From Gracilimonas sp031581265 (lineage in GTDB: Bacteria; Bacteroidota; Rhodothermia; Balneolales; Balneolaceae): a DNA stretch of 64,000 nucleotides. Positions 35,888 to 45,148 of this stretch are shown here, piece by piece (within the stretch, counting starts at the first letter, position 1; the number at the start of each line of letters is the position of its first letter). The notes under the pieces are model-generated. The model was not told the DNA's origin and ran no database searches. It saw only the letters and a program-made list of their open reading frames with translations. A program made the translations under genes and the position numbers. The stretch spans positions 1 through 64,000 of the forward strand of contig NZ_JAVLBQ010000001.1 of assembly GCF_031581265.1 (NCBI RefSeq), written 5' to 3'.

Positions 35888-36982
35888 TTACACATTGAAA
35901 CGGAATAACAACACATCCCCATCTTTAACCACATATTCCTTCCCTTCCTGGCGCATTTTTCCGGCATCGCGGGCGGCTTTTTCTGATCCTAATTCTTCGT
36001 AATCAGAATAAGCGATGGTTTCTGCACGGATGAATCCTTTCTCAAAATCGGTGTGAATGACTCCTGCAGCTTGTGGAGCTTTAGTTCCCTTTTCGATGGT
36101 CCATGCTCGGGCTTCCTTAGGTCCTGCCGTAAAGTATGTAATTAGTCCTAATTCCTTGAATGCTCCTTTGATCAAACGATCAAGTCCGGCACTTTCTACC
36201 CCCAATTCATCGAGGAACATCTCTTTTTCATCCTCATCCAGCTCAGCGATCTCGGCTTCAATCTTGGCACAGAACATCACTACTTCATCATCATGTTGGG
36301 AAGCGATTTCTTTTACCGTATCTACATATTCATTCCCGTCTTCAAGATCTGATTCTCCTACATTACATGCGTATAACACAGGTTTTGATGATAGCAGGAA
36401 CAAGTCTTTATAGGCTTGCTTTTGGTCTTCTGAAACTTCAAATGTTCGAGCTGAGTTTCCTTCTCCCAAGTGCTCTTCAAGTTTTTGAACAATTTCTAAT
36501 TGAGCAACGATTTTTTTATCACCGCCTTTTGCTTCCTTCTTCAATTTCTCAACGCGCTTTTCTACACTTTCCAGATCTTTCAGGATAAGTTCTTCTTCAA
36601 TGATAGCTACATCGCGCTCAGGATCTACATTTCCCTCTACGTGAATAATATCATCGTCATCAAAACAGCGAACCACATGCAGAATCAGGTCTACTTCACG
36701 AATGTGAGATAAGAAAGCATTGCCCTTCCCTTTCCCTTCGGAAGCACCTTTAACCAATCCGGCAATATCAACAAACTCGATACTTGCAGGGATTATTTCT
36801 TTGGACTCGGCCAGTTCACCCAACTTATAAAGTCGGTCATCGGGCACCGGCACCATACCCACATTGGGATCGATGGTACAAAAAGGAAAGTTTGCTGATT
36901 CAGCACCGGCGTTACTCAGTGCATTAAATAAAGTTGATTTTCCAACGTTGGGCAGGCCAACAATTCCACATCTTAAGCTCAT
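35888..36982 (-). CDS. ychF: Redox- and ribosome-associated ATPase YchF (OLA1)
   Basis: The protein has 364 residues, the normal YchF length. The P-loop is GLPNVGKSTLFNAL (residues 8-21), with switch region NFPFCTIDPNVG and motif DIAGLVKGASEGKGKGNAFLS. The C-terminal TGS domain ends VVKDGDVLLFRFNV. YchF prefers ATP over GTP and associates with ribosomes and stress responses. The base-recognition motif of other TRAFAC GTPases (NKxD) is replaced, here near ACNVGESD. It follows the phosphatase gene by 18 bp on the same strand. Confidence 0.95.
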   Translation of the reverse strand: MSLRCGIVGLPNVGKSTLFNALSNAGAESANFPFCTIDPNVGMVPVPDDRLYKLGELAESKEIIPASIEFVDIAGLVKGASEGKGKGNAFLSHIREVDLILHVVRCFDDDDIIHVEGNVDPERDVAIIEEELILKDLESVEKRVEKLKKEAKGGDKKIVAQLEIVQKLEEHLGEGNSARTFEVSEDQKQAYKDLFLLSSKPVLYACNVGESDLEDGNEYVDTVKEIASQHDDEVVMFCAKIEAEIAELDEDEKEMFLDELGVESAGLDRLIKGAFKELGLITYFTAGPKEARAWTIEKGTKAPQAAGVIHTDFEKGFIRAETIAYSDYEELGSEKAARDAGKMRQEGKEYVVKDGDVLLFRFNV

Positions 36983-37000
36983 GTATAAATAATTAGTTGT

Positions 37001-37678
37001 TTAAGCGTCTAAACTTGGTTGTTGAATAAATTTTAGTTCGGGAAGGACCACGGCCGTTAGTTTAGCCAAGCCGGAGCGATTATATACACACCCTGTATCA
37101 ATTCCTATCATGCTTTCTCTAACTATTGGCTCTTTAACCGGAGTATGACCAAATACTACCCTTTTCTCCCACTTTGTTTTATGGGCGTGAATATGTCCAC
37201 GCTGCCAGATGAATTCTTCTCGTTCCTCTTCCCTTTCTAAATTTTCTTTGATAGTAAGGTTTGGATTGAGTCCGGCATGGACGAAAAAATAATTTTCTGT
37301 CTCCCAATAATATTTGGTATTAGAAAAAAAGTGGTAATGAGGATCGGGTAAATGAAAGCTGCCTGGGTTTGAATTGTAGTCATTCAAGGTTGTATTGCCT
37401 CCATTGGCGAGCCATAAATCCCAATCATTATTTTCGTAGGCATCCAATAACATCTGGTCATGATTTCCTCTTATGAAGACACATTCATGTGCTTCATCAA
37501 AATGTATGAGATCTTCAACAGCTTGTTTGGAATCGGAACCTCGATCGGTGTAATCCCCCAAAAAAACATACGTTGGAACAGTGCCGAATTTCTCATCAAG
37601 GTTTTTTAGTAATACCTGGGAGGTTTTGTAGCAGCCGTGAATATCTCCTATGGCAATAATTTGCTGACTGGAAGACAT
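37001..37678 (-). CDS. PPP-family metallophosphatase (PrpA/ApaH-like)
   Basis: The 225-residue cytoplasmic protein has the three metal motifs of the PPP family: IGDIHGCYKTSQ (residues 11-22), FLGDYTDRGSDS and IRGNHDQML. A later FGHTPVKEPIV completes the active site. Family members dephosphorylate Ser/Thr in proteins or cleave Ap4A; the short length fits small bacterial PrpA-type protein phosphatases. It lies 5 bp after nusB and 18 bp before ychF, so the three are probably one transcript. Confidence 0.85.
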   Translation of the reverse strand: MSSSQQIIAIGDIHGCYKTSQVLLKNLDEKFGTVPTYVFLGDYTDRGSDSKQAVEDLIHFDEAHECVFIRGNHDQMLLDAYENNDWDLWLANGGNTTLNDYNSNPGSFHLPDPHYHFFSNTKYYWETENYFFVHAGLNPNLTIKENLEREEEREEFIWQRGHIHAHKTKWEKRVVFGHTPVKEPIVRESMIGIDTGCVYNRSGLAKLTAVVLPELKFIQQPSLDA

Positions 37679-37683
37679 ATAAA

Positions 37684-38151
37684 TCAGGATCCTAAGCTTT
37701 TTTCAATTAGACCGCGACCGGTTTTTTTGATGAGATCTTGTTCATTAAGATCAGTTAGAGCAGCATCTAAAATACCATTTATAAATCTACCGGATTTAGC
37801 TGTTGAATATCGTTTGGCAAGCTCAATAGCCTCATTTAAACTCACTTTGGTAGGTATTTCTTCAAAATAAAGGAACTCACATAGTGCCATCCTAAGAATA
37901 AACCGATCAATTAAAGCCAGGCGTTCGATATCCCAATTCCTGATATGTTTAACTATAATTTCATCCAGCTCTTCTTCGTGTTCAACAGTCCGAAAAAATA
38001 ACCTTTCTGCAAACCTGGCGAGATCTTTTTCCTTCACAAAATCTTCTTTCTGAATGAGATTACTTACAATGTGCTGGGTGGAGTCTTTGCTTAGTCGGTA
38101 GGCGTAAAGCGCTTTTAATACAGTTTCTCTTACTTTTCGTCTATTAATCAT
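37684..38151 (-). CDS. nusB: Transcription antitermination factor NusB
   Basis: NusB with NusE/S10 binds boxA RNA and prevents premature termination in rRNA operons. The protein is all-helical, beginning MINRRKVRETVLKALYAYRL and including LIDRFILRMALCEFL and AIELAKRYSTAKSGRFINGIL, the conserved C-terminal NusB helix. The ATG at 38151 is used; an upstream in-frame TTG adds four residues without support. It yields 155 residues, typical of NusB. The 261 bp upstream, to the tRNA, hold only AT-rich sequence and the tRNA promoter. Confidence 0.92.
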   Translation of the reverse strand: MINRRKVRETVLKALYAYRLSKDSTQHIVSNLIQKEDFVKEKDLARFAERLFFRTVEHEEELDEIIVKHIRNWDIERLALIDRFILRMALCEFLYFEEIPTKVSLNEAIELAKRYSTAKSGRFINGILDAALTDLNEQDLIKKTGRGLIEKSLGS

Positions 38152-38382
38152 GCCAAATAACAAATTAAGTGAGCGCCAAAGATAAGGGTTTGCTAAAACA
38201 ATTGTGCACTATAATAAATCACAAATTGATCATTCGATCCATCGGTTAATCGCAATTCATTGGGAGTGATTTTCGAAAGACCAATAGACCGATTTTCGAT
38301 GGACGATTTAGTATCATCACAGTCAATCAAATACATCAAAAGAAATAAAAGTCCGTTGTTGTGTTACTCCCTAAAAGGTGGC

Positions 38383-38390
38383 TATATTTG
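38383..38390 (+). promoter_or_regulatory. Possible -7 box of the tRNA-Val gene
   Basis: TATATTTG matches the Bacteroidota -7 consensus TAnnTTTG and lies 22 bases before the tRNA. A TTGTTGTG stretch about 20 bases further up could supply the -33 element. Confidence 0.35.
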
Positions 38391-38412
38391 AAGTCTTCAA
38401 ATTATTGATTTC

Positions 38413-38486
38413 GCGTCCTTAGCTCAGTTGGTTAGAGTGTCGCATTGACATTGCGGAGGTCACTGGTTCGAATCCAGTAGGACGCA
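38413..38486 (+). tRNA. tRNA-Val (anticodon GAC)
   Basis: A full cloverleaf can be drawn. The acceptor is GCGTCCT/AGGACGC. The D arm includes AGCTCAGTTGGTTAGAG. The anticodon stem is TCGCA/TGCGG with loop TTGACAT, giving anticodon GAC. The T arm is CTGGTTCGAATCCAG. A discriminator A follows at 38486 and CCA is not encoded. Confidence 0.93.
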
Positions 38487-38494
38487 CTCTTATC

Positions 38495-40622
38495 TTAAGC
38501 TTCCAACAAGGCTGTATCTAATTCCCCGGCCTTATCTTTCTTCTCGAATCTGAATTCGAAAACGGCTCCCTCCTCATTTCTAAAGTCAAATTCTGCATCA
38601 AGTTGATTAGCAAGTGTTTTAATGAGCGTTATTCCCAATGATTTATTAAGATCAAGATCTGAAAATTCCGGTAATCCCACTCCATTGTCACTGATTTTTA
38701 AACAAATTTCTTCTTCTGATTCACTTTGCGACAAATGCACACAAATTTCACCCTTATTCCGACCTTTAAATGCATGTTTATAGCTATTACTCAAAATTTC
38801 ATTTAATAAAAGTCCACAGGGTATTGCTTGTGTAATCGGTAATTTAACTGGGCTATATCAATATCAATAGATACCTCTACATCAGATTTTTCCATTGTTC
38901 TGCCTATGACACGCGATAGCTCCTCGAAATATTGTTTGATGTCTATTTCTGAGAAATCTTCACTTTTATATAATTTTTCGTGCACCATTGCAATGGAATG
39001 TACCCGCATTTGGCTGTCTCTTAGTATCTTTTTGGCACTTTCACTTTCAGCAGAATATGATTGAAGTTCCAGTAAACCGGTTATCACAGCAAGGTTATTT
39101 TTTACTCTGTGATGGATTTCTGCCAAGAGCATTTCTTTTTCCTTTAGTGACTTCCGTACCTTCTCCTCTGCCTCTTTTCGGTCGGTTATATCAACATAGA
39201 GTCCATAAATTCCCACTACACTTTTCTCTACAACTACCGGAACGGCATATATAATGACATCTATAATAGTGCCGTCTTTTCTTATTCTTTTTTCAGTAGT
39301 CTCCTTTACATGGGCACTTTCCGTAAGCCGCATGGCTTCTTCCTGATCTTGTTCCGGAACTATGAGCTTATCTAACTCTAACCCTTTGATCTCACTCTCC
39401 CGGTAGCCAAATAATTGCTCAAATCCATCATTTACCATTTCAACTTCATGATGCTCATTTAATCATGATGCTCATTTAATAAAGCGATCCCTATTGGGGA
39501 AGAATTGAAAAGTTTACTTAAAAGTCCTTCACGTTGTTTTAAAGCTTCTTCAGATTGCTTTTGTTCGGTAATATCACGTTCAATTACAATCAGTACATCT
39601 TCTCCAAAATAATTACCGGTATTTACCAAGAACTCTGTCGGAAAAACTTCGCCATTCTTCTTTTTACCCCAACCTTCATATTTACCCGGTTCTCCATCCT
39701 TAGCTTTTTGAATAATCTCTTCTACTCGTTCTTCATCATATTTACCGGGTGCTGATAGAATTTTATTATGCTCGCCAATTATTTCAGACCGCTTATATCC
39801 AAATGTGCTTTCCAATCCCTTGTTGGCTTCTATAATGATTCCATTAAATAGGTCCTGGTAACTCATCATGCTTCTTTTAGTATCCGAAAGTGCTTTTTCG
39901 CGATCCGTTACATCATGGGTTAAGGAGTAAATCGAAACCACTTCCCCTTCAGCATTATACAACAACGAATTATACCACTCACAATAAATTATATCACCAT
40001 CTTTAGTGATATTTCTGTTAATAACTGAAACTTCCTGTTCTCCTTTTTTATGAGCCTCTTTAATTTTATTTCGAACAAAGTCTAAATCGTCTTTGTGAAT
40101 AAATTTCTTTAAAAGTTGGTCCTTTTCAATTGCTTCGTCTGAAGTATATCCGAATAACTCCTCAGCTTTTTCGGACCAGTTAATTATATTAAGCTGTGGA
40201 TCCCATTCTATCTCAGCTAAAGGAAAATTATTTAAATTAAGCTGACTGGAAAGCACTTTTTTTGAAGTCCCTTTCCTAACAATATTGGTAACATTATGAG
40301 CTATAATTAATTTTGCGGGATTCCCTTTATAATTTATCAGGTGCCCCGAAAGCTGAAAATATAGGTGTTCATCGGCTTGCGTCTTAAACAACCAAATATC
40401 ATCTGAAGAAAGATGAGATTCGTTTTTTAGTTCTAAGCCCAGTTCTTTTGATGATATTTTTTCTCCGAGATCAAAAATCTTTTTGTTTAGAATTTTATCC
40501 CTGGTATACCCCAACACTTCAGAAGTCACTTCATTTATGTCCATTATAGTTAACGAAGTTTGCTCGCATATGAACATAGGTTGAACTTCAAAAAAGCTCA
40601 CATCTTTAGAGGATTTAATCAT
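38495..40622 (-). pseudogene. Multi-PAS sensor histidine kinase (HisKA_2/HWE type), broken by two frameshifts
   Basis: Three frames on this strand form one gene. The first (40622-39459) holds about three PAS domains and the start of a fourth, ending SSPIGIALLNEHHD. The second (to 38803) resumes the PAS and has the phosphoacceptor motif EIHHRVKNNLAVITGLLEL. The third holds the ATPase part (SNSYKHAFKGR, ISDNGVGLPE). The first break is an exact 17-bp tandem duplication (39448-39464 and 39465-39481); removing one copy restores LLNEHHEVEMVNDGF. The second is a one-base loss in CAGTTAAATTACCG (38850-38837); adding one T restores LPITQAIPCGLLLNEI. Both breaks could be real decay or, for the one-base event, a read error. 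Confidence 0.85.
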
Positions 40623-40698
40623 TGAGTAAGTGCCGATCTGTTTTTATCATTGCCGTTCGAATATCACACTTCTAATCCAGCAATTCCATTAAAAAATA

Positions 40699-40726
40699 TT
40701 GACAGGAATATACCTGTGTGTACATA
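40699..40726 (+). promoter_or_regulatory. Possible promoter of the thrS operon
   Basis: TTGACA (40699-40704) and TACATA (40721-40726) are 16 bases apart, about 50 bases upstream of thrS. ACAGG/CCTGT arms (40702-40717) lie across the spacer and could bind a regulator. Confidence 0.4.
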
Positions 40727-40777
40727 CTATTTTTTTTATCTTACAGCGCTTATGAAATTTTGAGAACTAAACACTGA

Positions 40778-42724
40778 ATGGCAGACCAAAAAATTACGCT
40801 TACATTACCCGACGGAACCCAACGTGAATATTCATCAGGAACCACCGGTTTAGAAGTAGCCCAATCTATCGCAGCCGGCTTAGCCCGTGCAGCACTTAGT
40901 ATTACAGTTGACGGTGATATCATCGACCTTGATCGTCCGATTACAAAAGATGCAGAAATAGCTATTAATACCTGGGATAGTGAAGACGGTAAATATACCT
41001 TCTGGCACTCTTCTGCTCACTTGCTCGCTGAAGCCATTCAGGAACTCTATCCGGAAGCTAAATTTGGAATCGGCCCCCCTATTGAAAGTGGCTTCTATTA
41101 TGATATTGATTTTGGTGATAAACAAATCACTCAGGAAGACCTTCCTAAGATCGAACAAAAATTTATTGAGAAGGCAAGACAAAAGTCTGAGTTTGAACGA
41201 AAAGATGTTTCCAAAGAAGAAGCACTGAGCTTTTACAAAGAAAATGGCAACGAGTATAAAGTTGACCTGATTGAAGATCTTGAAGACGGTACCATCACTT
41301 TTTATACCCAAGGCGACTTCACCGATTTGTGCCGAGGGCCTCACATTCCTAATTCCGGAGATGTAAAAGCCGTTAAGCTTACCAGCTTAGCCGGAGCATA
41401 TTGGCGCGGTGATAATGACAGCAAGCAACTGACCCGTATCTACGGAATCAGCTTTCCAAAGCAGAAAATGCTGGAAGAACACCTGAATCGTGTGGAAGAA
41501 GCCAAAAAGCGAGATCACCGTAAGCTTGGGAAAGAGCTCGGTATTTATATGATCGACAGTATGGTGGGCAGTGGCTTGCCGATGTGGTTGCCAAATGGAA
41601 CCATCCTCCGCAGAACATTAGAGGCTTTTCTTCGGGATGAACAGAAAAAGCGAGGATACAAAGAAGTTATTACTCCGCACATTGCCAATATTGAGTTGTA
41701 TAAAACTTCCGGACATTATCCTTACTATAAGGATTCACAGTTCAACCCGATGGAAGTGGATGACGAAGAGTACATGCTCAAACCCATGAACTGCCCGCAT
41801 CATCACCGAATTTATTCCAATGATTTACGCAGTTATAGAGACTTGCCATTGAGACTTGCCGAATTTGGCTCGGTATATCGTTACGAACAATCCGGTGAGT
41901 TAAGTGGACTTTCCCGCGTTCGCGGTTTTACCCAGGATGATGCCCATATTTATTGCACCCACGATCAGCTCAAACAAGAAATTAAGAACACCATTGAGCT
42001 CACTCAGTTTGTGTTCAATACGTTTGGGATGCCGGTTGATATCCGCCTTTCCTATCGAGATGAAAATGAAAAGAAATATGGGGGTAATACCGAATATTGG
42101 GATCGTGCTCAAAAAGAAATTAAAGAAGTGGCAGATGAAATGGAGCTGGATTATAAAATAGCTCCCGGAGAAGCCAGTTTTTACGGTCCAAAAATTGATT
42201 TCATTATTCGGGATGCTATTGGCCGAAAGTGGCAACTTGGAACCGTACAAGTTGACTACGTGATGCCAGAGCGTTTTGATCTTACCTATGTAGGTTCTGA
42301 TAATGAAAAACACCGTCCGGTTATCATACATCGTGCACCATTTGGATCAATGGAACGCTTCACCAGTATTTTAATTGAACATTTTGCTGGAGACTTCCCG
42401 GTATGGCTTTCTCCGGAACAAGTGCGGATCCTCCCTATTTCGGACGACCAAAATGCTTACGCCGAATTTTGCTATGAAAGACTCAAAAAACTAGACGTTC
42501 GAGTGGAATTAGACACACGTAGTGAACAAATTGGCGGAAAAATCCGAGATGCTGAAACGAGTAAGGTTCCATATATGTTAATAGTAGGTGCCAAAGAAGT
42601 AGAAAATGAAACTGTTTCAGTAAGACGACATACAAAAGGCGATATTGGAACTTTCAAATTTTCTGATTTTCTTTCAGACATCAATGAAGAAATTCAAACA
42701 AAAGCTTTACCAAACAAAGACTAA
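40778..42724 (+). CDS. thrS: Threonyl-tRNA synthetase
   Basis: The protein has 648 residues with the standard layout: TGS domain (1-62), editing domain with HSSAHLLAEAI (about 73-83) and a cysteine in DLCRGPHIPNSG, then the class II catalytic core with PMNCPHHHRIY (zinc Cys), RYEQSGELSGLSRVRGFTQDD and RAPFGSMERF, and the anticodon-binding domain. It charges tRNA-Thr and edits Ser-tRNA. The gene leads the thrS-infC-rpmI-rplT-pheS-pheT block, in the order found in E. coli, and infC begins 18 bp after its stop. Confidence 0.97.
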   Translation: MADQKITLTLPDGTQREYSSGTTGLEVAQSIAAGLARAALSITVDGDIIDLDRPITKDAEIAINTWDSEDGKYTFWHSSAHLLAEAIQELYPEAKFGIGPPIESGFYYDIDFGDKQITQEDLPKIEQKFIEKARQKSEFERKDVSKEEALSFYKENGNEYKVDLIEDLEDGTITFYTQGDFTDLCRGPHIPNSGDVKAVKLTSLAGAYWRGDNDSKQLTRIYGISFPKQKMLEEHLNRVEEAKKRDHRKLGKELGIYMIDSMVGSGLPMWLPNGTILRRTLEAFLRDEQKKRGYKEVITPHIANIELYKTSGHYPYYKDSQFNPMEVDDEEYMLKPMNCPHHHRIYSNDLRSYRDLPLRLAEFGSVYRYEQSGELSGLSRVRGFTQDDAHIYCTHDQLKQEIKNTIELTQFVFNTFGMPVDIRLSYRDENEKKYGGNTEYWDRAQKEIKEVADEMELDYKIAPGEASFYGPKIDFIIRDAIGRKWQLGTVQVDYVMPERFDLTYVGSDNEKHRPVIIHRAPFGSMERFTSILIEHFAGDFPVWLSPEQVRILPISDDQNAYAEFCYERLKKLDVRVELDTRSEQIGGKIRDAETSKVPYMLIVGAKEVENETVSVRRHTKGDIGTFKFSDFLSDINEEIQTKALPNKD

Positions 42725-42742
42725 CTAAACAACGAGGTTACT

Positions 42743-43288
42743 ATCGCAAGAAGAAGTTACTCACGGCGACCACCTAAGAATGATGATCGCCCAAATATTA
42801 ACGAAGAAATAAGAGCCGATAAAGTTCGGGTCATAAAGCCAGATGAAGAACATGAAGTCACAACTGTGGAACGTGCTCTTCAAATTGCAGAATCGTACAA
42901 TCTTGATTTAGTAGAAGTAGCTCCCAAAGCTAAGCCACCGGTTTGCAAGGTGATTGATTTTGGGAAATTCATGTACGAAAAAAAGAAGAAAGAAAAAGAA
43001 GCCAAGAAAAAACAGCACACCATGTCTGTTAAAGAATTGCGCTTCCGTCCGAACACAGATGATCATGATCTGGAATTTAAAACCCGCCATGCCCGGGAAT
43101 TTCTTGAGGGCGGTGACAAGGTAAAAGCCACGGTACAATTTCGTGGCCGTGACATGCTGTACACCGAAAAGGGGGAATTGTTACTTTTACAACTCGCTAA
43201 AGACCTATCCGACGTCGGTAAAATTGAATCTAAACCAAATATGGAAGGTCGTAGAATGATTATGATCTTGACCCCTTCCAAAAGTTAA
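42743..43288 (+). CDS. infC: Translation initiation factor IF-3, non-canonical AUC start
   Basis: IF-3 checks the start codon on the 30S subunit and prevents subunit joining. The reading frame extends upstream of the first ATG (42866) through conserved IF-3 sequence, including NINEEIRADKVRVIKPDEE, and is closed by the thrS stop at 42722. The only credible start is ATC at 42743, with GAGG (42734-42737) placed five bases ahead. This gives 181 residues, the normal length. In E. coli, infC starts with AUU so that IF-3 represses its own translation, and the same logic is inferred here. The C-terminal domain has KELRFRPNTDDHD and KVKATVQFRGRDM. Confidence 0.9.
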   Translation: MARRSYSRRPPKNDDRPNINEEIRADKVRVIKPDEEHEVTTVERALQIAESYNLDLVEVAPKAKPPVCKVIDFGKFMYEKKKKEKEAKKKQHTMSVKELRFRPNTDDHDLEFKTRHAREFLEGGDKVKATVQFRGRDMLYTEKGELLLLQLAKDLSDVGKIESKPNMEGRRMIMILTPSKS

Positions 43289-43361
43289 TTCTTCATTGCA
43301 CAGGGTTATAATTCTCCCTATTTTATAAGTCTTTAAATTTTCACAAAAGTGGTGGATTTCC

Positions 43362-43562
43362 ATGCCAAAAATGAAAAGTAACAGTGGTGCTAAAAAGCGG
43401 TTTAAAGTTACCGGTTCCGGTAAAATTAAGCGTAAAAAAGCTTACAAGCGTCACATTTTGACCAAGAAAAGTAGTAAAAGAAAAAGGGAGCTTGGAAAAG
43501 ATACATTGGTAGATAAAACCAATGAGAAGTCTATCAAGCGACAAATTCCTTATAAATTTTAA
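43362..43562 (+). CDS. rpmI: Ribosomal protein bL35
   Basis: This 66-residue basic protein begins MPKMKSNSGAKKRFKVTGSG and continues KIKRKKAYKRHILTKKS, the signature of L35 in the large ribosomal subunit. It lies between infC and rplT, 19 bp ahead of the latter. In other bacteria L20 represses this operon by binding the leader upstream of rpmI; the 73 bp between infC and rpmI are the place to look, but I see no clear structure. Confidence 0.95.
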   Translation: MPKMKSNSGAKKRFKVTGSGKIKRKKAYKRHILTKKSSKRKRELGKDTLVDKTNEKSIKRQIPYKF

Positions 43563-43581
43563 ACACTAAAAACACGACAAA

Positions 43582-43929
43582 ATGCCACGTTCATTAAATT
43601 TGGTGGCTTCCCGTCGCCGTCGCAAAAAGATCATCGATCAAGCGAAAGGTTACTGGGGCAAGCGTAAAAACGTTTACACGATTTCTAAAAATGCGGTAGA
43701 AAAAGGTCTTTTGTACCAATATCGCGACCGAAAGAATCGTAAACGAAATTTCCGTCGTCTATGGATTACCCGCATCAATGCGGCTGCTCGATTAAACGGT
43801 ACTACCTATTCTAAGCTCATCCACGGGATGAAGCAAAAGGATATGCGGATCAACCGTAAAGTACTTGCAGATTTAGCCGTACGCGATGCAGACACGTTTG
43901 CTGCTATTGTTAAGGAAGCCACTGCTTAA
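43582..43929 (+). CDS. rplT: Ribosomal protein bL20
   Basis: The 115-residue protein begins MPRSLNLVASRRRRKKIIDQ, contains AKGYWGKRKNVYTISKNAV and continues YQYRDRKNRKRNFRRLWI, all hallmarks of L20, an early assembly protein of the 50S subunit and a known translational repressor of its own operon. It is followed within 20 bp by a strong terminator. Confidence 0.96.
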   Translation: MPRSLNLVASRRRRKKIIDQAKGYWGKRKNVYTISKNAVEKGLLYQYRDRKNRKRNFRRLWITRINAAARLNGTTYSKLIHGMKQKDMRINRKVLADLAVRDADTFAAIVKEATA

Positions 43930-43947
43930 TTGCATAATTTATTATAT

Positions 43948-43988
43948 AAACCGGTAGATCTTTTTCATAAGGTCTACCGGTTTTTTTA
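43948..43988 (+). terminator. Intrinsic terminator after rplT
   Basis: AAACCGGTAGA (43948-43958) pairs perfectly with TCTACCGGTTT (43973-43983), followed by a T-run to 43987. It ends the thrS-infC-rpmI-rplT transcript, so pheST probably has its own promoter in the 130 bp that follow. That stretch also carries a repeat-like GACGCAGAGCGT segment. Confidence 0.85.
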
Positions 43989-44123
43989 TTTTCAGGAATT
44001 GTGTTTGCTCCATTGCTTTCACAACTCTTTTTGGTTCCGACGCAGAGCGTGCAGAACCAGTCTCGCTACGCACACCCTGCGCCGTAGTGAAATTTCCATA
44101 TTAATTAATAGACTAAGCATCAC

Positions 44124-45131
44124 ATGCTTGATGACATAAAAATTTTAGAACAAGAAATTCAGCAATTTGAGATTGAAGATGAAAATCAGCTTGAAGATTT
44201 TCGTTTAGAATTTTTGTCTCGTAATGGAAAAGTCCAATCTATGTTCAAGAACATGGGACAAGTTCCAAAAGAAGACCGGGCTGAGGTCGGGAAGGCTATG
44301 AATCAGGTCAAAAATTTAGCTGAGTCAAAGTTTGAGGATGCTAAAATTGCATTGAAACAAGATCAAAGTAAAACCCTTAGCGCCAAAGATGATATCACGC
44401 TAACACCTCCATCCTATCCAATGGGTTCGCTTCATCCACTTACTCAAACGCTGGAGGAGATGAAATCCATTTTCTATCGGCTTGGGTTTACCATTGCGGA
44501 TGGCCCTGAGATTGAAGATGATTTCCATAATTTTACTGCTCTGAATTTCCCACCAAATCACCCGGCACGTGACGAACAGGATACGTTTTTCATTCGCAAA
44601 AGTGATGATCCCAATATTCAGGATTTAGTTCTTCGTACGCACACGTCTCCTGTTCAAATTCGGTTAATGGAGAATACTGAGCCTCCTATCCGTGCTATTA
44701 TGCCCGGACGTGTGTATCGAAACGAAGCCGTATCTCCAAAATCATATTTCCTGTTCCATCAGGTAGAGGCGCTTTATGTTGATGAGAATGTTAGCGTAGC
44801 CGATCTTAAAGAAACCCTGATTACTTTTGCCAAGCTCATGTTTGGAACCGATGTTAAGTATCGGCTTCGCCCCGGTTTTTTCCCTTTTACCGAACCGAGT
44901 CTGGAAATGGATATTTGGTGGGGATCAGATCAGGATGGCAAATGGTTGGAAATTCTCGGCTCCGGAATGGTAGATCCCAATGTGTTCAAGCATGCTGGCG
45001 TTGATCCTGAAAAATATACCGGTTTTGCCTGGGGAATGGGTGTAGAACGAATTGCCATCTTGCGCCACGGCATTGATGACATCCGTACCTTTTACGAAAA
45101 TGATATTCGCTTTTTAGAACAGTTTAACTAA
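44124..45131 (+). CDS. pheS: Phenylalanyl-tRNA synthetase alpha subunit
   Basis: This 335-residue class II subunit has a coiled-coil N-terminus (residues 1-90) and the catalytic core. Motifs include HPLTQTLEEMKSIFYRLGF, the motif 2 region GRVYRNEAVSPKSYFLFHQVE, RPGFFPFTEPSLEMDIWW and the C-terminal GFAWGMGVERIAILRHGIDD. It forms an alpha2beta2 enzyme with PheT, whose gene starts 17 bp later. The start ATG at 44124 yields the usual length. The N-terminal coil is the part that contacts tRNA-Phe. Confidence 0.96.
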   Translation: MLDDIKILEQEIQQFEIEDENQLEDFRLEFLSRNGKVQSMFKNMGQVPKEDRAEVGKAMNQVKNLAESKFEDAKIALKQDQSKTLSAKDDITLTPPSYPMGSLHPLTQTLEEMKSIFYRLGFTIADGPEIEDDFHNFTALNFPPNHPARDEQDTFFIRKSDDPNIQDLVLRTHTSPVQIRLMENTEPPIRAIMPGRVYRNEAVSPKSYFLFHQVEALYVDENVSVADLKETLITFAKLMFGTDVKYRLRPGFFPFTEPSLEMDIWWGSDQDGKWLEILGSGMVDPNVFKHAGVDPEKYTGFAWGMGVERIAILRHGIDDIRTFYENDIRFLEQFN

Positions 45132-45148
45132 ACACCTCTCTTACTTTA

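Noticed and set aside
36057..36712. Plus-strand open frames opposite ychF
   Set aside because: They are shadows of the conserved ychF codons and have no motifs of their own.
38495..40622. Three separate genes instead of one broken kinase gene
   Set aside because: Restoring the 17-mer and the missing base joins the three frames through the middle of a PAS domain and of the ATPase domain.
42866..43288. infC beginning at the first ATG
   Set aside because: It would remove most of the conserved N-terminal domain of IF-3.
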